A stretch of 64,000 bases of DNA, taken from Hericium rajendrae. Its lineage: Eukaryota; Basidiomycota; Agaricomycetes; Russulales; Hericiaceae. Position 1 is the first letter of the stretch. The number at the start of each line of letters is the position of its first letter. The notes beneath the pieces were generated by a model. It saw nothing but the letters and a program-made list of their open reading frames with translations. It searched no databases and was not told the origin of the DNA. Shown piece by piece: positions 1 through 9,873 of this stretch. The DNA lies in assembly GCA_033439255.1 (NCBI GenBank), contig CM065890.1:1736001-1800000 (forward strand), given 5' to 3'. Position numbers and translations under genes: made by a program.

Positions 1-1
1 C

Positions 2-184
2 TCATTACAGAGTTTGTATGTTATGCTTTCAAGAGTAAAGACATTAGATGGACTAGCTATATTGAGGTGGTTTCCTCCGGCGAAAATCTCACAGCCTTTG
101 TCTCACGAATTCAGAAGTGAGTTTCAACGTCTGCATAAGCTAGCTATTGAAACTCATAGGAAGTTTCATGAGCGAGATGGATGA
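2..184 (+). CDS. PIF1/Helitron-type DNA helicase, C-terminal end (partial)
   Basis: The window begins inside a coding region whose last 60 codons read in one frame to a TGA at 182-184. They contain YVMLSRVKTLDGLAIL followed by a basic tail. This is the last motif (motif VI, with the SR-V-x-x-LDGL signature) of PIF1-family 5'-3' helicases, the form carried by Helitron rolling-circle transposons and by many PIF1-like genes scattered in basidiomycete genomes. The ATPase motifs lie upstream of the window, so I cannot say if the gene is whole or which of the two types it is. No hairpin plus CTRR Helitron end could be assigned downstream. The preceding bases end in CAG, so the exon could also start at position 11. 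Confidence 0.65.
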   Translation, partial: SLQSLYVMLSRVKTLDGLAILRWFPPAKISQPLSHEFRSEFQRLHKLAIETHRKFHERDG

Positions 185-1229
185 GGGCTAGTTCTCGTTG
201 TCTGAATGATGCTGTTTATATGTTTTTCGGTAGATAGTCAAAGTAATTCATACTGATTATTGCCGCACGAATTTAATGACCTTCAGCCCTTTTGCGGAGA
301 CTAATGTAAACTGATTCAACCGCGGGTAATATATAGGCCCGAGATAAACCTGGGCTTGCGGCTTTTGCTTGGTGTGGCCGTGGTACAAGTGAGATTTGTA
401 AATGATGTGGCACTACCCTTGTTACTGATGACCGTTGCAACCTTCGACAGCAGCGCTTAGGCTAAATGCCTAACGGCCATGCCAGTAGGTGCGCGTGTAA
501 TCAGATGAGGACGGTTTGGGCTGGCCCAGCGCGGACCGCGTCCTGGTGAGTAACGGGTGTGGCGGTGTGGCGCGTGAGGACGTTAGGTTTGAGACTGAGG
601 CTACTATACATGCCCGTTAGATCGCCGAAGTCATAGAGGGGTAGGAATATGCAATAGGTGCTGTACGATGAAGGGCACATACAAGTAGCTTATAACTTTG
701 CGAGCTGCTTGGCGTCTTAAAATATAAGCCTATTAGACTTGACAAGGATGTTCGGTGGACTTTAGATTGGCAGACGTGGTATGGATGGCAAACCCTTAGG
801 ATATAAAGTTATCAAAAGCGCTGTTGAGAAGATGCGGGACTCATAGAGATCCTGGCCTTTCTCGTTTGTCGTGATTTCTCTGTTCTACCCTTCGAGCGTT
901 TGTATGTTCGTATATATGATGTCTAGAAACAAACGGAAATTATGCTTCTTGACCATGATGTGCCAGTGAAAATTCAACGCGAACTTAGAGCTAGTCATGT
1001 TTAAAGGAAGAAGAATCACCAGACGCAGCTGTGTATAGATAGGAAGGAAGTGAGACTTCAGATTTAAAGTGAAAGGATCTGCCAACCTGACTTGAAATAA
1101 GACTTCAGAAATGTCTGATCGAGGACGCGGTTGATGTGTGAGCTATTTGACGTGGTACGCGCGATGGGTGGTAGCGGCGATGCGGCGGGTTAGTGTGTAC
1201 AGTGCCCGGGGTTGTTCTTACGATGAATA
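185..1229. other. Gene-free stretch
   Basis: No reading frame here shows motifs, splice patterns or codon use that I would defend as a gene. It probably is the 3' flank of the helicase element plus unrelated intergenic DNA. Confidence 0.5.
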
Positions 1230-1395
1230 GAGATTTTTCACAACTGACCGACTCGGATTTGGACTCGACTCGGACTCGACTGGTGCAGTACCAAGTCTAA
1301 CTAGGATGCAAGCGTTAGTGGCTGGGGGTGGCAGGGTGAAGCAATCAATGGAGCGTAGGGTTCGACTGTCTAGGGTCGAGTCGGAGGTCTGTCTC
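1230..1395. mobile_element. Short inverted-repeat element (MITE), copy A
   Basis: A 166-bp non-coding element beginning GAGATTTTTCACAA and ending in GTCTC, preceded by TA. Just inside both ends it carries repeats of the type GACTCGGACTCGACT, on opposite strands. It matches copy C at 9708-9873 in length and in internal order (a GGGTGGYAGGGTGAAGC stretch in the middle). The TA before the left end suggests a TA target-site duplication as in Tc1/mariner-type MITEs; the right flank reads TG, so that side has drifted. No protein is encoded. Confidence 0.65.
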
Positions 1396-1404
1396 TGATA
1401 TTGC

Positions 1405-1483
1405 ATGCATGGCGGAGACGCTATGTCAGAGTCCGAGGGCAATGGTTCGATTCCCGTGGTAACCTTTTGTATATTATAATATC
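1405..1483 (+). repeat. tRNA-related SINE-like fragment, copy 1
   Basis: Contains an RNA polymerase III B box (GGTTCGATTCC, 1444-1454) and, about 30 bp upstream, an A-box-like TGGCGGAGACGC. Downstream is the tail TTTTGTATATTATAATATC. The B box plus tail recurs on the minus strand at 4995-5103, so it is a repeat and not a unique tRNA gene. Arms do not fold into a clean cloverleaf. Confidence 0.5.
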
Positions 1484-1680
1484 TTTCCGATTTGTGCGTC
1501 TAAATCTAGGATCCTGTGTCAAGGTTCTGCCAAACCTTTACCCAAAGTCCTGTTAGTTCTTTGCCTGTCATCGCTGGTTTGGTCATAAGCGAATTACTTA
1601 GGATTAAAAGAAATTTTAATCTGGGCAATAGTTTGCGTGCGCGAATTGTTTGAACTTTTTCTGTTAACCGGTTCATCCTC

Positions 1681-1763
1681 GATGAGCCGCTTCGGATGAG
1701 CCGCTCCGGATGAGCCGCTCAGGATGAGCCGCTTCGGCTGAGCCGCTCGGGATGAGCCCGAGC
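1681..1763. repeat. 14-bp minisatellite
   Basis: Nearly six head-to-tail copies of GATGAGCCGCTYCG, starting at 1681, 1695, 1709, 1723, 1737 and 1751 (last one degenerate). Copies differ by one or two bases. The array keeps open frames on the minus strand, but I see no supporting protein context. Confidence 0.85.
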
Positions 1764-4700
1764 ATGTTTTTGTGGACACGGTATGCCTCAATGTCGAGCC
1801 CGTTACTTTTTTCGCTTGCATCCACGTCAGTAATCCTGAAATGCACAACGCGGTTGTTTAGGGGCCATTGCCTTCTACTCACGTCCGTCGAGCGCCTTTA
1901 AGTGAGCAACTGATTCTTCCTTTCGCGGGCCGCAGGTCTTCTGCTTACGACTGTCGCGTGCCCTTAGCATGATATTTTGAGCTTGTGTTCTATGTTACGT
2001 GGAATCTCTGTCAAGTCCAAATAACTGTGGGCATATAATGCGTGTACAGGAAGGTGAGAGGAACATATGAAGATAGTAAACAGGAGCAGGAATGTCAGAT
2101 CCGACGAGGTGGAGGGACTAAGGCATCATGAAGGCAGATAGTGATGACAACACACGTTTTGCACGAGATTGTAGACGGAAAGATTGGTGCCAGTGATGGT
2201 CCGCGAGCGCATTCCTCTACATAAGCCGCCATCGTGCACAAAATATTTCTATCTTGAACGCGTGCTTTACAGTCAGACGCTGGCGCTGAGCGTTGAGTAC
2301 CTGCGTGAAAAGTTCCTCAGCTGGTTCCAGCAATGGGTCAATATCTTTCAACGTTCGCATTCTTCTTTATTATTCAGTTAACCATGCATGGTATACTCAT
2401 ACTGGAGAACTTACTACAAGGCGTCATTTACCTTATAAGCTAGCGTCTGACTTTTCACGCATCCTTTACCTCTGCACAACCCAACGCTGTCTCGTAATAT
2501 TGCTTCGTGTGTCAGCCATAACGGCCTCTGTCGGCCCGCCGTGCCCGCTTCCAAAGCGGGTTCCGCCACGTCGTGCGACGCGCATCGACAATGTCGTTTC
2601 CTTCAAATCCTCAAGAAGCCGCCATACGATGTCGGGCGCAGCATTGGCCGTTTCATTACCCATCCCTCTTAGCCAGATATCTGTAATGATGTCTATTCTG
2701 TCGCTTTCCTCAAGTTTGCTTCTGCTCTTGACTTCTCGGCGCGGTGAACGCGATACCGCGGTGCTCCTTGCCAAGTCGCTATACTTGACGGGTGCCCACT
2801 ATGGCCAGCACGGACTGCGGCACTGAACCCGCACAGTTTGGGCCCGCGCTGTGCTTTACGAAATGATGGGTCTGACGTGTGCACCCGCATGAAGTGTGAT
2901 GCGTTCGTGAGGAAACGGGCGATGTGTCTGTCAGGTATGTGGGTCTGTGAGCGGCATGATGTAAGGTTAGGCTCACTGTGAGTGGTGCGGACTTCCTTGA
3001 CCACATTCTTGGCTTACTAGGCTTGTCAGATTAGCTTATGCTCATGTCTACCTCTGTACCGACACCGTCCAATGATCTCGTTTGTCCTCTCCATCACCTT
3101 CAGCTCGATCTCTATCACCTCCAGTTAAACTATGTTGCTTCTCGCCAAAAAAAAACAGCTGTCTACGCCTCCATCACACACAATGTCCTTTTCCCATGAC
3201 CTCCAGACCACGATCTCGGTTGCAGGCGCCCCAGTGTACACTGGCTATCTCATGCCCCCACCTTCTACACAATGTGGGACAAGATGAAGCTTACCTTATC
3301 AATCCACATCCTTTCAAATTCAGCATCCATTTGTTGCCATCCCTGCCCGCCATTCCTGCCTACTTCTTCTGCCCGCCTCTCCACCTGCGGAATTGTCTTG
3401 CCGGGCCTACAGGTACAAGGCAATGTGTTAGTGATCGTCGTGAACCAGGTCGTCCTCAAGCTTTTCCTGCCGTTGCTCGAAGCTATCGCAGATACCAGCT
3501 CGGTCCTCCTCCCGCGGCGCGTCAAGCATCGTTGCGCACGCCTTCATCGCTGCGATGTGGCTCCTGCATGCAATTTGGGAGCACACGCGCTCTGCTGCAT
3601 TCGCGTTCGACACGTTCGTTGCACGATCTTCGACTGGGCGGCCATGGCTGTGATTGCATCCAGCAGGCCCCGCACTGGAGGTCATGAAGGCATGAAGCGT
3701 TATGACAGTAACGCGCATCGCAACGGGCCACGATCGGACAGCGCCAGGCGTAAGTGAAGCGGTGTGTATCAGAGGCGTTCAAGGCCAATGCGGATGCCGT
3801 ACACGTGGGCGACGGGCTCGCGCTCCAGACGGGCACGAAGTGCAAATACGCGGAACGCGCGGGCGCAAGTGCGGGCTTTGTATTACCATAGAGGGCCTCG
3901 GGTAACGTGACGAGAGCTGACAGCGCGGAGGGCACCGTCAACGAGTGGTCCATGGTAATGTCGAGCACCACGCTGCTTCCAATGCTGATTCCGCGGAACA
4001 CATCGCTGTCCGTCACATCGACGACCACATTCCCCACCCTGCTGCTCAACGGCAGCCCGCTGTACAGCCGCGTGCCGCACCTGTCGGAGTCAACTGTCCC
4101 GCCGATGATCCCCGAGGTCGTCAACGCAGAGATGAGCTCCTCGTGTTCTCGCTGATGAAGCCAATGCAGCTCATGACGGCAGAGTCAGCGACCGCCATCC
4201 ATATACTTTGCCCGCCGTCACTGTCATCACCACCCCCGATCCTCCAGTATGATGCCACATCGTGCACGCCGATTATGTCCCGCCGGTGCCGGTAATGCCG
4301 CCGACTCCGCCATCACTGCAGTCATTCTCGCCTTCGATGGCGTGAGGTAGACATTGTTGGTCGCGGTTGGAGAGAGCGCCGTATGGGTGCAACAATGTAT
4401 ACTTTAAATGGCTGCGACAGGGTCAGCGTGGTCAAGAGAGTGTGCCGCTCTCGCGGGATTCTGGGAATGTGAGTACTGCATTGGCATTAGGAGGGGAGCG
4501 AAGGGCACATTCGTGCAGGCACACGCTGTCAGAGGCCTTGGACTGCGGATCGGCCTGCTGTTCGTGCAGGACGATGCCGAGAACGGGCTGCGCACTGCGC
4601 GACTGGAAGGTTGCGGTGAAGGAGTCGCGCCAGGTGCTGTTCATATACAGAGGCACGGGTTTGCGCAGTCGGGTCCAAGTGCGCGAGCGGATGTAAGGGC

Positions 4701-4994
4701 TAAGGCGAGAAAGTCGAAGATGGACTGGAAAATCGCAATTTGCTGTGTTTCCTCAATAATAATAGCTTATGTGTCTCGCATTGAGTGGAACTACACGGCT
4801 GGGCGAATTCAGGGTTTGACAAAGGATTTGCGTGAGAAGGTCGGACAAACCTTGCATAAGCATAGAACCTGTATAATCCGCTCATGGCCGAACCAACATT
4901 GACAAATAACTTAGGCGAAGGGCTGGCTGGACCTTGGGTGGATGTTTGCCAGAACCCTGACACAGCGTCCGGGATTTAGACGCACAAATGGAAA
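1764..4994. other. Gene-poor stretch with a decayed duplicated segment
   Basis: Several long open frames overlap on both strands (for example 2466-2774 and 3522-4124 minus, 3082-3687 plus), but they are mutually exclusive and show no domain I recognise. The segment around 3693-3860 has a diverged partner at 5630-5800. I do not call a gene here. Confidence 0.4.
3693..3860 (+). repeat. Diverged duplicated segment, copy 1
   Basis: Shares the order CATGAAG, then ACGCGCATCGC, then GGCGTTCAAGGC, then GGCGACGGGCTCG-like blocks with 5630-5800, at perhaps 70 percent identity. Frames encoding FKANADAVHVGDGLAL here and FKAKVEAVHVGEDGRLVL in the partner suggest both are relics of one coding gene that I cannot name. 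Confidence 0.55.
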
Positions 4995-5103
4995 AGATAT
5001 TTTAAAATACAAAAGTTTCCAATGGGAATCGAACCATTGCACTCATCCTGACGACTGCGAGCAATACACATTGAGACAACGAAGCAGACTACTACACCAC
5101 ACA
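4995..5103 (-). repeat. tRNA-related SINE-like element, copy 2
   Basis: On the minus strand it reads an A-box-like TGGTGTAGTAGTCTG (5086-5100), about 50 bp later a B box GGTTCGATTCCC (5024-5035), then the tail TTTTGTATTTTAAAATATC. B box and tail match copy 1 at 1405-1483. The T-stem pairs only with an enlarged loop and no acceptor stem forms, which argues against a working tRNA gene. Confidence 0.55.
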
Positions 5104-6291
5104 GGCTTGTTATATGTTTAATATTAGCAAAATATATAGCGATGTGGACGACTATTGTCTTCGCAAGCACGAAGGGTGCCAGGCGGTCATTGAGCAAACC
5201 TCTCAACTGTGTGCACTCACACTATGCCTTGTTTTGGTCTTACTGTACAGCCCGATTGCCATATATCATATAGACTCTTTTTGTGTGTCCCCAAGTCCCC
5301 GCCTCATGACGAACAGCATAGGAATCCTCGCGCGCTGTAGCTAGTCGTCACGGCGAGACGACTTAGAGAATTTGAGATCTTGACCGGAAATCCTCGGGCC
5401 GGATACAGCCGAGCACCGCCACTGTGGGGCAGACCTTTGACAACTTGGGTTGGGCTGGACCCTGCAGCAGCCTCTGGGCGTCGGCAGACCAGCGGTGGCT
5501 CAGGGTGTCGGCTGTCAGATCCGCTCATTATTAATCGCATGCTGGAGACGCTTAGCCGTGTAATCAGGTGTGGTGTAGTACTGCCATACATGTCGTACTG
5601 GATAAGGTGCTCGAGGTCATCAAGATGCCCGCTTGAAGTCATGAAGGTGACGCGCATCGCGATGGGACGTAATGACGACCGCGCGGCGCTGCACGAGTAA
5701 GGCGCTGCTCATCATGGAGGCGTTCAAGGCAAAGGTGGAGGCCGTGCATGTCGGGGAGGACGGCAGGCTTGTGCTCCACGTGGGCACAGCCGGTGTCTGC
5801 TACGCGCCCCGCCCGCCCGCCGCGCTCGCCACGCGCTCCTGTGTCCCGCGGGTTTCCCCGTTGTGCCGCTCTCCGTACCATACGCGCCGTACCTCGCCCT
5901 ACATGTAGGTTTAGCACGCGGCCGGGTAAGAGTTTGTTTAACGACAGGCGAATGTTTTTATGGCATGGATTATTACACCATTTTGACCACCATAGCGCAC
6001 TTGACCATTTATTGGTTGTGGAGCCTCTTCTGTCATGCGACCTTCTGCAAGATTTCAAAGAATTTTTGTAAGGATCAATATAATACAATTTCATAAGTAC
6101 GGCAGACGGATCAGGATAAGAAAAGAAAGAAAGACGAAAAGGGGCGGGGAAGGGGGGGATTTGGATGTAGTAGAAAATAGAATATCTATTAAGAAAAGAA
6201 GATATGGCGGATGATAAACTTTTGTGAACTAGGAACACAAACATGATTAGTCTGTTATATGAAAATGAGAAAAAGTTATTGACAAACCAGG
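5104..6291. other. Gene-free stretch with copy 2 of the duplicated segment
   Basis: Holds the partner (5630-5800) of the 3693-3860 segment, with MKVTRIAMGR and EAFKAKVEAVHVGEDG readable in different frames, so it is a broken relic. Near 6100-6180 is an A/G-rich tract downstream of the F-box gene's stop. Nothing else is supported. Confidence 0.45.
5630..5800 (+). repeat. Diverged duplicated segment, copy 2
   Basis: Partner of 3693-3860. Open pieces MKVTRIAMGR and MEAFKAKVEAVHVGEDG lie in different frames with a stop between them. The parent gene is not recognised. Confidence 0.55.
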
Positions 6292-7230
6292 TTACTTGAC
6301 GTCAATGATTCCCTTCATCTCAGGTTCGATCCGTCTGCAAAACCTGCACATATCTCCGCCCCACAACCAAAAACACTCGGTGGTCGATGCAATCGAGTTA
6401 GGCTCCTCCTTAGCAAACGCGAAAGAAAGACATGATCCATCGCAGAAGATACGAAGGGATTGAGCACAGTAACCAGTCTCACGATTCTTCCCGTCCGCGT
6501 GGAGTGCGATGGAGTTGTAGAAGGCCGAGATATGGAAAAGGCGATCCTTGTACTTGGTGATACATCGACCTACTTTTGGCTTATATTCTTCCCCCGGACG
6601 GATGCATCCTACTCCCGCCAGCGTCCATAAGGGATAGGCGATACAGAACCGGTCAGCGCTAAACCAGTTCATAACCAAAGTATTCCAGAATGTCGTCAAA
6701 GGGAATGTCGCAGATGGGCGTGAACTGCATATAACGTCGATGGTCGCTCCGAGTTTGGAGTTGTGAAGGTGCACGACGGACGCTATACATCCATAGTATT
6801 CGGATATGTTGTGTTGCGCAAGGTTTGCTTCTTCGGAGATATGCCGGTAGCCGAAAGATTGGCAAAGGACGTCGACGACGTGAGCAGCGGTGGACACGGA
6901 ACAGTATAGATCCATGTCTCTTGGCAACCACCCGTTGCGATAAATGGTTCCCTGTAAAATAATATAGAGAGCAAGGGATCCTGAAACGACGGCATCGACT
7001 TTCCGAAGGAAGGCTCGAAAGGCACGGACGTCTCCTACGAAGCGAGATAATTCGATCATCCAGATGTGGAGAATATAATCAGCAACGACGGTGTTTGCTG
7101 TTGCGTCGACGCCGCGAAGGGATGCAAGAGATGAGAATGATAAAAAAGAGCAGATATGCATAAGGATATCACTCCCGAGTGCCTTGAGCGGGATACGTTG
7201 TGGACAAGGTGACTGCATGGCGACGGGCAT
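6292..7230 (-). CDS. F-box protein with nucleotidyltransferase-like segment
   Basis: A single-exon gene of 312 residues. Residues about 14-60 (IPLKALGSDILMHICSFLSF..SLASLRGVD) form an F-box, the domain that ties a target-recognition protein to Skp1 in SCF ubiquitin ligases. It is followed by a segment with VVSGSLALYIIL and W-L-P-R-D-M-D-L-Y, a G-S-x(~20)-D-x-D pattern like that of nucleotidyltransferase folds, which I have seen in other Agaricomycete F-box-like proteins. The C-terminus has a Cys cluster (CFWLWGGDMCRFC). Known: F-box proteins are strongly expanded in mushrooms. Inferred: possible substrate adaptor; catalytic use of the D-x-D is unproven. The next gene is on the same strand 61 bp upstream. 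Confidence 0.6.
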   Translation of the reverse strand: MPVAMQSPCPQRIPLKALGSDILMHICSFLSFSSLASLRGVDATANTVVADYILHIWMIELSRFVGDVRAFRAFLRKVDAVVSGSLALYIILQGTIYRNGWLPRDMDLYCSVSTAAHVVDVLCQSFGYRHISEEANLAQHNISEYYGCIASVVHLHNSKLGATIDVICSSRPSATFPLTTFWNTLVMNWFSADRFCIAYPLWTLAGVGCIRPGEEYKPKVGRCITKYKDRLFHISAFYNSIALHADGKNRETGYCAQSLRIFCDGSCLSFAFAKEEPNSIASTTECFWLWGGDMCRFCRRIEPEMKGIIDVK

Positions 7231-7291
7231 AGTGGTCTCGTGAAGAAAGATCGGCAGTAGAGGGCGATATTTGATTGGCCTTGGGAATCAT

Positions 7292-7720
7292 TTATTGACC
7301 GTATTTTGAAAGAAATCGTCTAAGGTCCCGATCTCCAAAGACGGTTCTAGGGTCATGTCCTCCTGCATGATACCACCAAATTGACTGTGCAAAATCTTTC
7401 TCATCTAGACGATCGTCTGGACTCCAACGTCCGTCATTCGGTCCATCTTTGATTACTAAAACTCGACCGCGAATCGGAGGACAGTCGGATGATCGCACAA
7501 TTGACGCGATAGGATTGAGCGGAGCTTGCGGAACGCAGTCGGGATGCGCAGCGGTGAGAGTGTAATACCAGTCATCTATTTGTTGCTGATGACTATAGAG
7601 CTTAGCGATTGTGATCGAAGGATGCGGGCCAAGCATTGCCACTAAATCGGTGTTCCTAATCATCCCTTGGTCGTCAGTATGAACGCAGCATGATTCGAGA
7701 TGATTCCGCAAAATGGACAT
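7292..7720 (-). CDS. Small Agaricomycete protein with IWWY motif
   Basis: From the ATG at 7720 it encodes 142 residues. The C-terminal third has GRVLVIKDGPNDG, then D-F-A-Q-S-IWWYHAGGHD, then VFGDRDLRRFL. This order (VVKNGP, then IWWY, then VFGERxLxRFL) is one I associate with a family of short uncharacterised Agaricomycete proteins; no function is known to me. The frame stays open upstream to an ATG at 8254, but that extension runs through a 42-bp tandem repeat and low-complexity sequence, so I chose the inner start. The protein has no signal peptide or membrane span. Confidence 0.5.
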   Translation of the reverse strand: MSILRNHLESCCVHTDDQGMIRNTDLVAMLGPHPSITIAKLYSHQQQIDDWYYTLTAAHPDCVPQAPLNPIASIVRSSDCPPIRGRVLVIKDGPNDGRWSPDDRLDEKDFAQSIWWYHAGGHDPRTVFGDRDLRRFLSKYGQ

Positions 7721-7976
7721 GGAGGAGAGTGGATCTTCATCTGATGTTTTTGGTAGGATTATTATGGCATTCTGAAATTGGACGTTACAATTGGTTTTTG
7801 TGAGAAAACGAAGAGGAATACAAGTACCGTTCGTATTATTTGTGAAGGGCGAGAGAAGAGGGGCATCGTACAAGTTACGAAAGTGATGAAGAAAAGAGTA
7901 AAGGTTTGAACATTTAAATTTGAGTGAGACCAATCGACGCGTACCTCTTAGGGTGTGCTCGAGACCAATGTTTAGG

Positions 7977-8060
7977 GCAGAACGGCACCTTGCGGCGCCA
8001 CCGAAACTCCTGGATTGCGCAGAACGGCACCTTGTGGCGCCACCAAAACTCCTGGATTGC
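7977..8060. repeat. 42-bp tandem duplication
   Basis: Two adjacent copies (7977-8018, 8019-8060) beginning GCAGAACGGCACCTTG and ending CTCCTGGATTGC, with three differences. The period is a multiple of three, so frames through it stay open on both strands, giving misleading long open frames. Confidence 0.9.
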
Positions 8061-8311
8061 GCATGTGACTTGGACCCGGTTGCTCTTTCTACTCCATCCC
8101 GAACGAGAGGATCCCACGCTCGACCTCCTCCCGCAGCGACCACTGCGGAGGTCAAGCGACTCCCGCTGCGGGTGTCAGTACGGGCTGTGCAATGAACCCG
8201 CGTGGCGGGTGTGACGATAAGTCGCGCGGCGACTGTGGGGGTAAACGAGGCCAAACATGAGGCCGTCGATTAGCCTGGTGTAAAGCCAGCTTTAAACACG
8301 GTTAAACAAGT

Positions 8312-8881
8312 GGATGACTTCCCGTAGCCATCTGGAGCGACATTTAGCTCGACTAAATTTCTAGATACTAAATGGCCGAGCTGCCGACGCGCGCGGCAGT
8401 CATGCCGAGTGTCGGAGTGTGTCAGATCTTCGCCCGATGAAATACTATCCTAGAAATCTGAAAGGGGGGTCTCCACCCCCTCTTCAGACGCAAAGAGCGT
8501 TGCTAGACCTTGCTAGACCTATTTCGCCGCGTCGCCGGCGCCTCGTAAGCTGATGGCGCGCCTCGTTTGACCAAATTCAACGACCTAGCCATGCCGAGAT
8601 CAGGTTGAACATGTTAGATAATGAGGTATAGCTCGGCACAACCTGCCGTGATTGCAGCTCAGATTGAAATTCTGACCGTTTAGAAAAAGATCTAGAGCTA
8701 CTCAATATTAGAGAGATTTCGCAACGGCCGGAATGGAATGCTCCAATTCAAACCCCATGCTCCAACGGTCGCTTTTATGTGGGGGAGCCTAGGGTTAGAT
8801 GGCTCCACCATTCCATTCAAGATTCCATTCCGGCGAGTGCGAAAACTCTCTAATCTGCTAATGGGCTACGGGAAGTCATCC
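8312..8881. mobile_element. 570-bp inverted-repeat DNA element
   Basis: Bounded by perfect 18-bp terminal inverted repeats, GGATGACTTCCCGTAGCC at 8312-8329 and its reverse complement at 8864-8881; similarity continues a few bases inward (AT). No coding capacity. No clear target-site duplication was found, so the superfamily is open. MITE copy B sits inside, ending 13 bp before the right repeat, so this element is the older insertion or carried the MITE along. Confidence 0.65.
8711..8850. mobile_element. MITE copy B, nested
   Basis: 140 bp with 29-bp imperfect terminal inverted repeats (25 of 29 matching) that start GAGAGATTTCGCA and GAGAGTTTTCGCA and share CGGAATGGAAT. TA lies on both sides, a TA target-site duplication. 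The tips match copies A and C, the core does not, so it is a sister subfamily driven by the same kind of transposase (Tc1/mariner-like by TSD). Confidence 0.75.
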
Positions 8882-9707
8882 GGTGTCTAGGAGGTTCGAT
8901 CAGAATTTGCTACTAGTTTCGGATTCAACCGTTTCGGAGTTCCAAAAAAAACTACACCTCCATCATGGCTCCTCAATGTCTGGTGAACCTCGCATTGACA
9001 AGGGTGTGTCTCTTTCAACTTGCGCTCAACGAACCTTTGTGGATTACTGCTCAGCAGTTATTGTATAGCAGTAGTACATGCGTGGGCGTTCCGTACTGGA
9101 ACACTTTCAGTGTGGTACATCTACAAGAAAAATGCGTCAAGTATGCAAAATATGTTAAGTTATGCATGCATGTACGACCGCCGCCCTGCCACTCGTGTAT
9201 TCGTCGTTGACTTCGAGTACCATACGTGCGTCGCCGTGCTCTCTGACATGACCTTCCTGTTGGAACACAACCATGTCGTGTCATCTCTGCTCCGTGCGAT
9301 GCTGGACAGAGTCTTATGGCGTCGCGTGCGTACGTGATCTGCGCCACGTCACGCTCAAAACTGTTACTAGTCGCGCGCATAGACACCTCAGTACTAGTCG
9401 TTTCACTTCTGACGACGTGCGATGGTTACTGCGTCATCAGTGGCTTCTAGGCTTATCTTCCGGATACCACGCGTAACTCTCAGATCCATGAAGTGTTTTG
9501 CAAGAGGGTTAATAGTGCGACGTATTACTCAAATGACGCAGGCAAAATTAGAAGGGTGTGAGGGGGAAGACGTGTAAGAGGGTGGATGTGGGTTGTTTCG
9601 GGGAGTGCAAAGGTATGTATGAAGTGAGCATGTTGGTTTCATGGGTAGCATCGCGTACAACTTACAGGTATGTCTCGTGCACACGGTGATCCTTGTTGAG
9701 GTAATTA
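8882..9707. other. Gene-free stretch
   Basis: Overlapping open frames around 9020-9476 show no domain or splice structure. Nothing supported. Confidence 0.45.
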
Positions 9708-9873
9708 GAGAGTTTTTGCAATTAACCAACTCGGACTCACTCGGACTCGACTAGTGAAGCGCCGAGTCTGATTGAGATGCAGCTGTAACCTGCCGCGGGT
9801 GGTAGGGTGAAGCGACTAATGAAGCTTGTGGCTCGACTGGTTGGGTTCGAGTCGGAGGGCTGGAAAATTTCTC
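9708..9873. mobile_element. MITE copy C
   Basis: 166 bp, the same length as copy A, with TA on both sides. Left tip GAGAGTTTTTGCAA, right tip (reverse strand) GAGAAATTTTCCAG. Internal ACTCGGACTCGACT blocks and the central GGTGGTAGGGTGAAGC match copy A. Non-coding. Confidence 0.75.

Noticed and set aside
3522-4124. 200-codon minus-strand open frame as a gene
   Set aside because: It competes with open frames on the other strand in a GC-rich relic region and shows no domain I can recognise.
5018-5103. Functional tRNA gene on the minus strand
   Set aside because: A and B boxes are present, but the T-stem needs an 8-nt loop, no acceptor stem pairs, and the 3' part recurs at 1440-1483, so it is a repeat.
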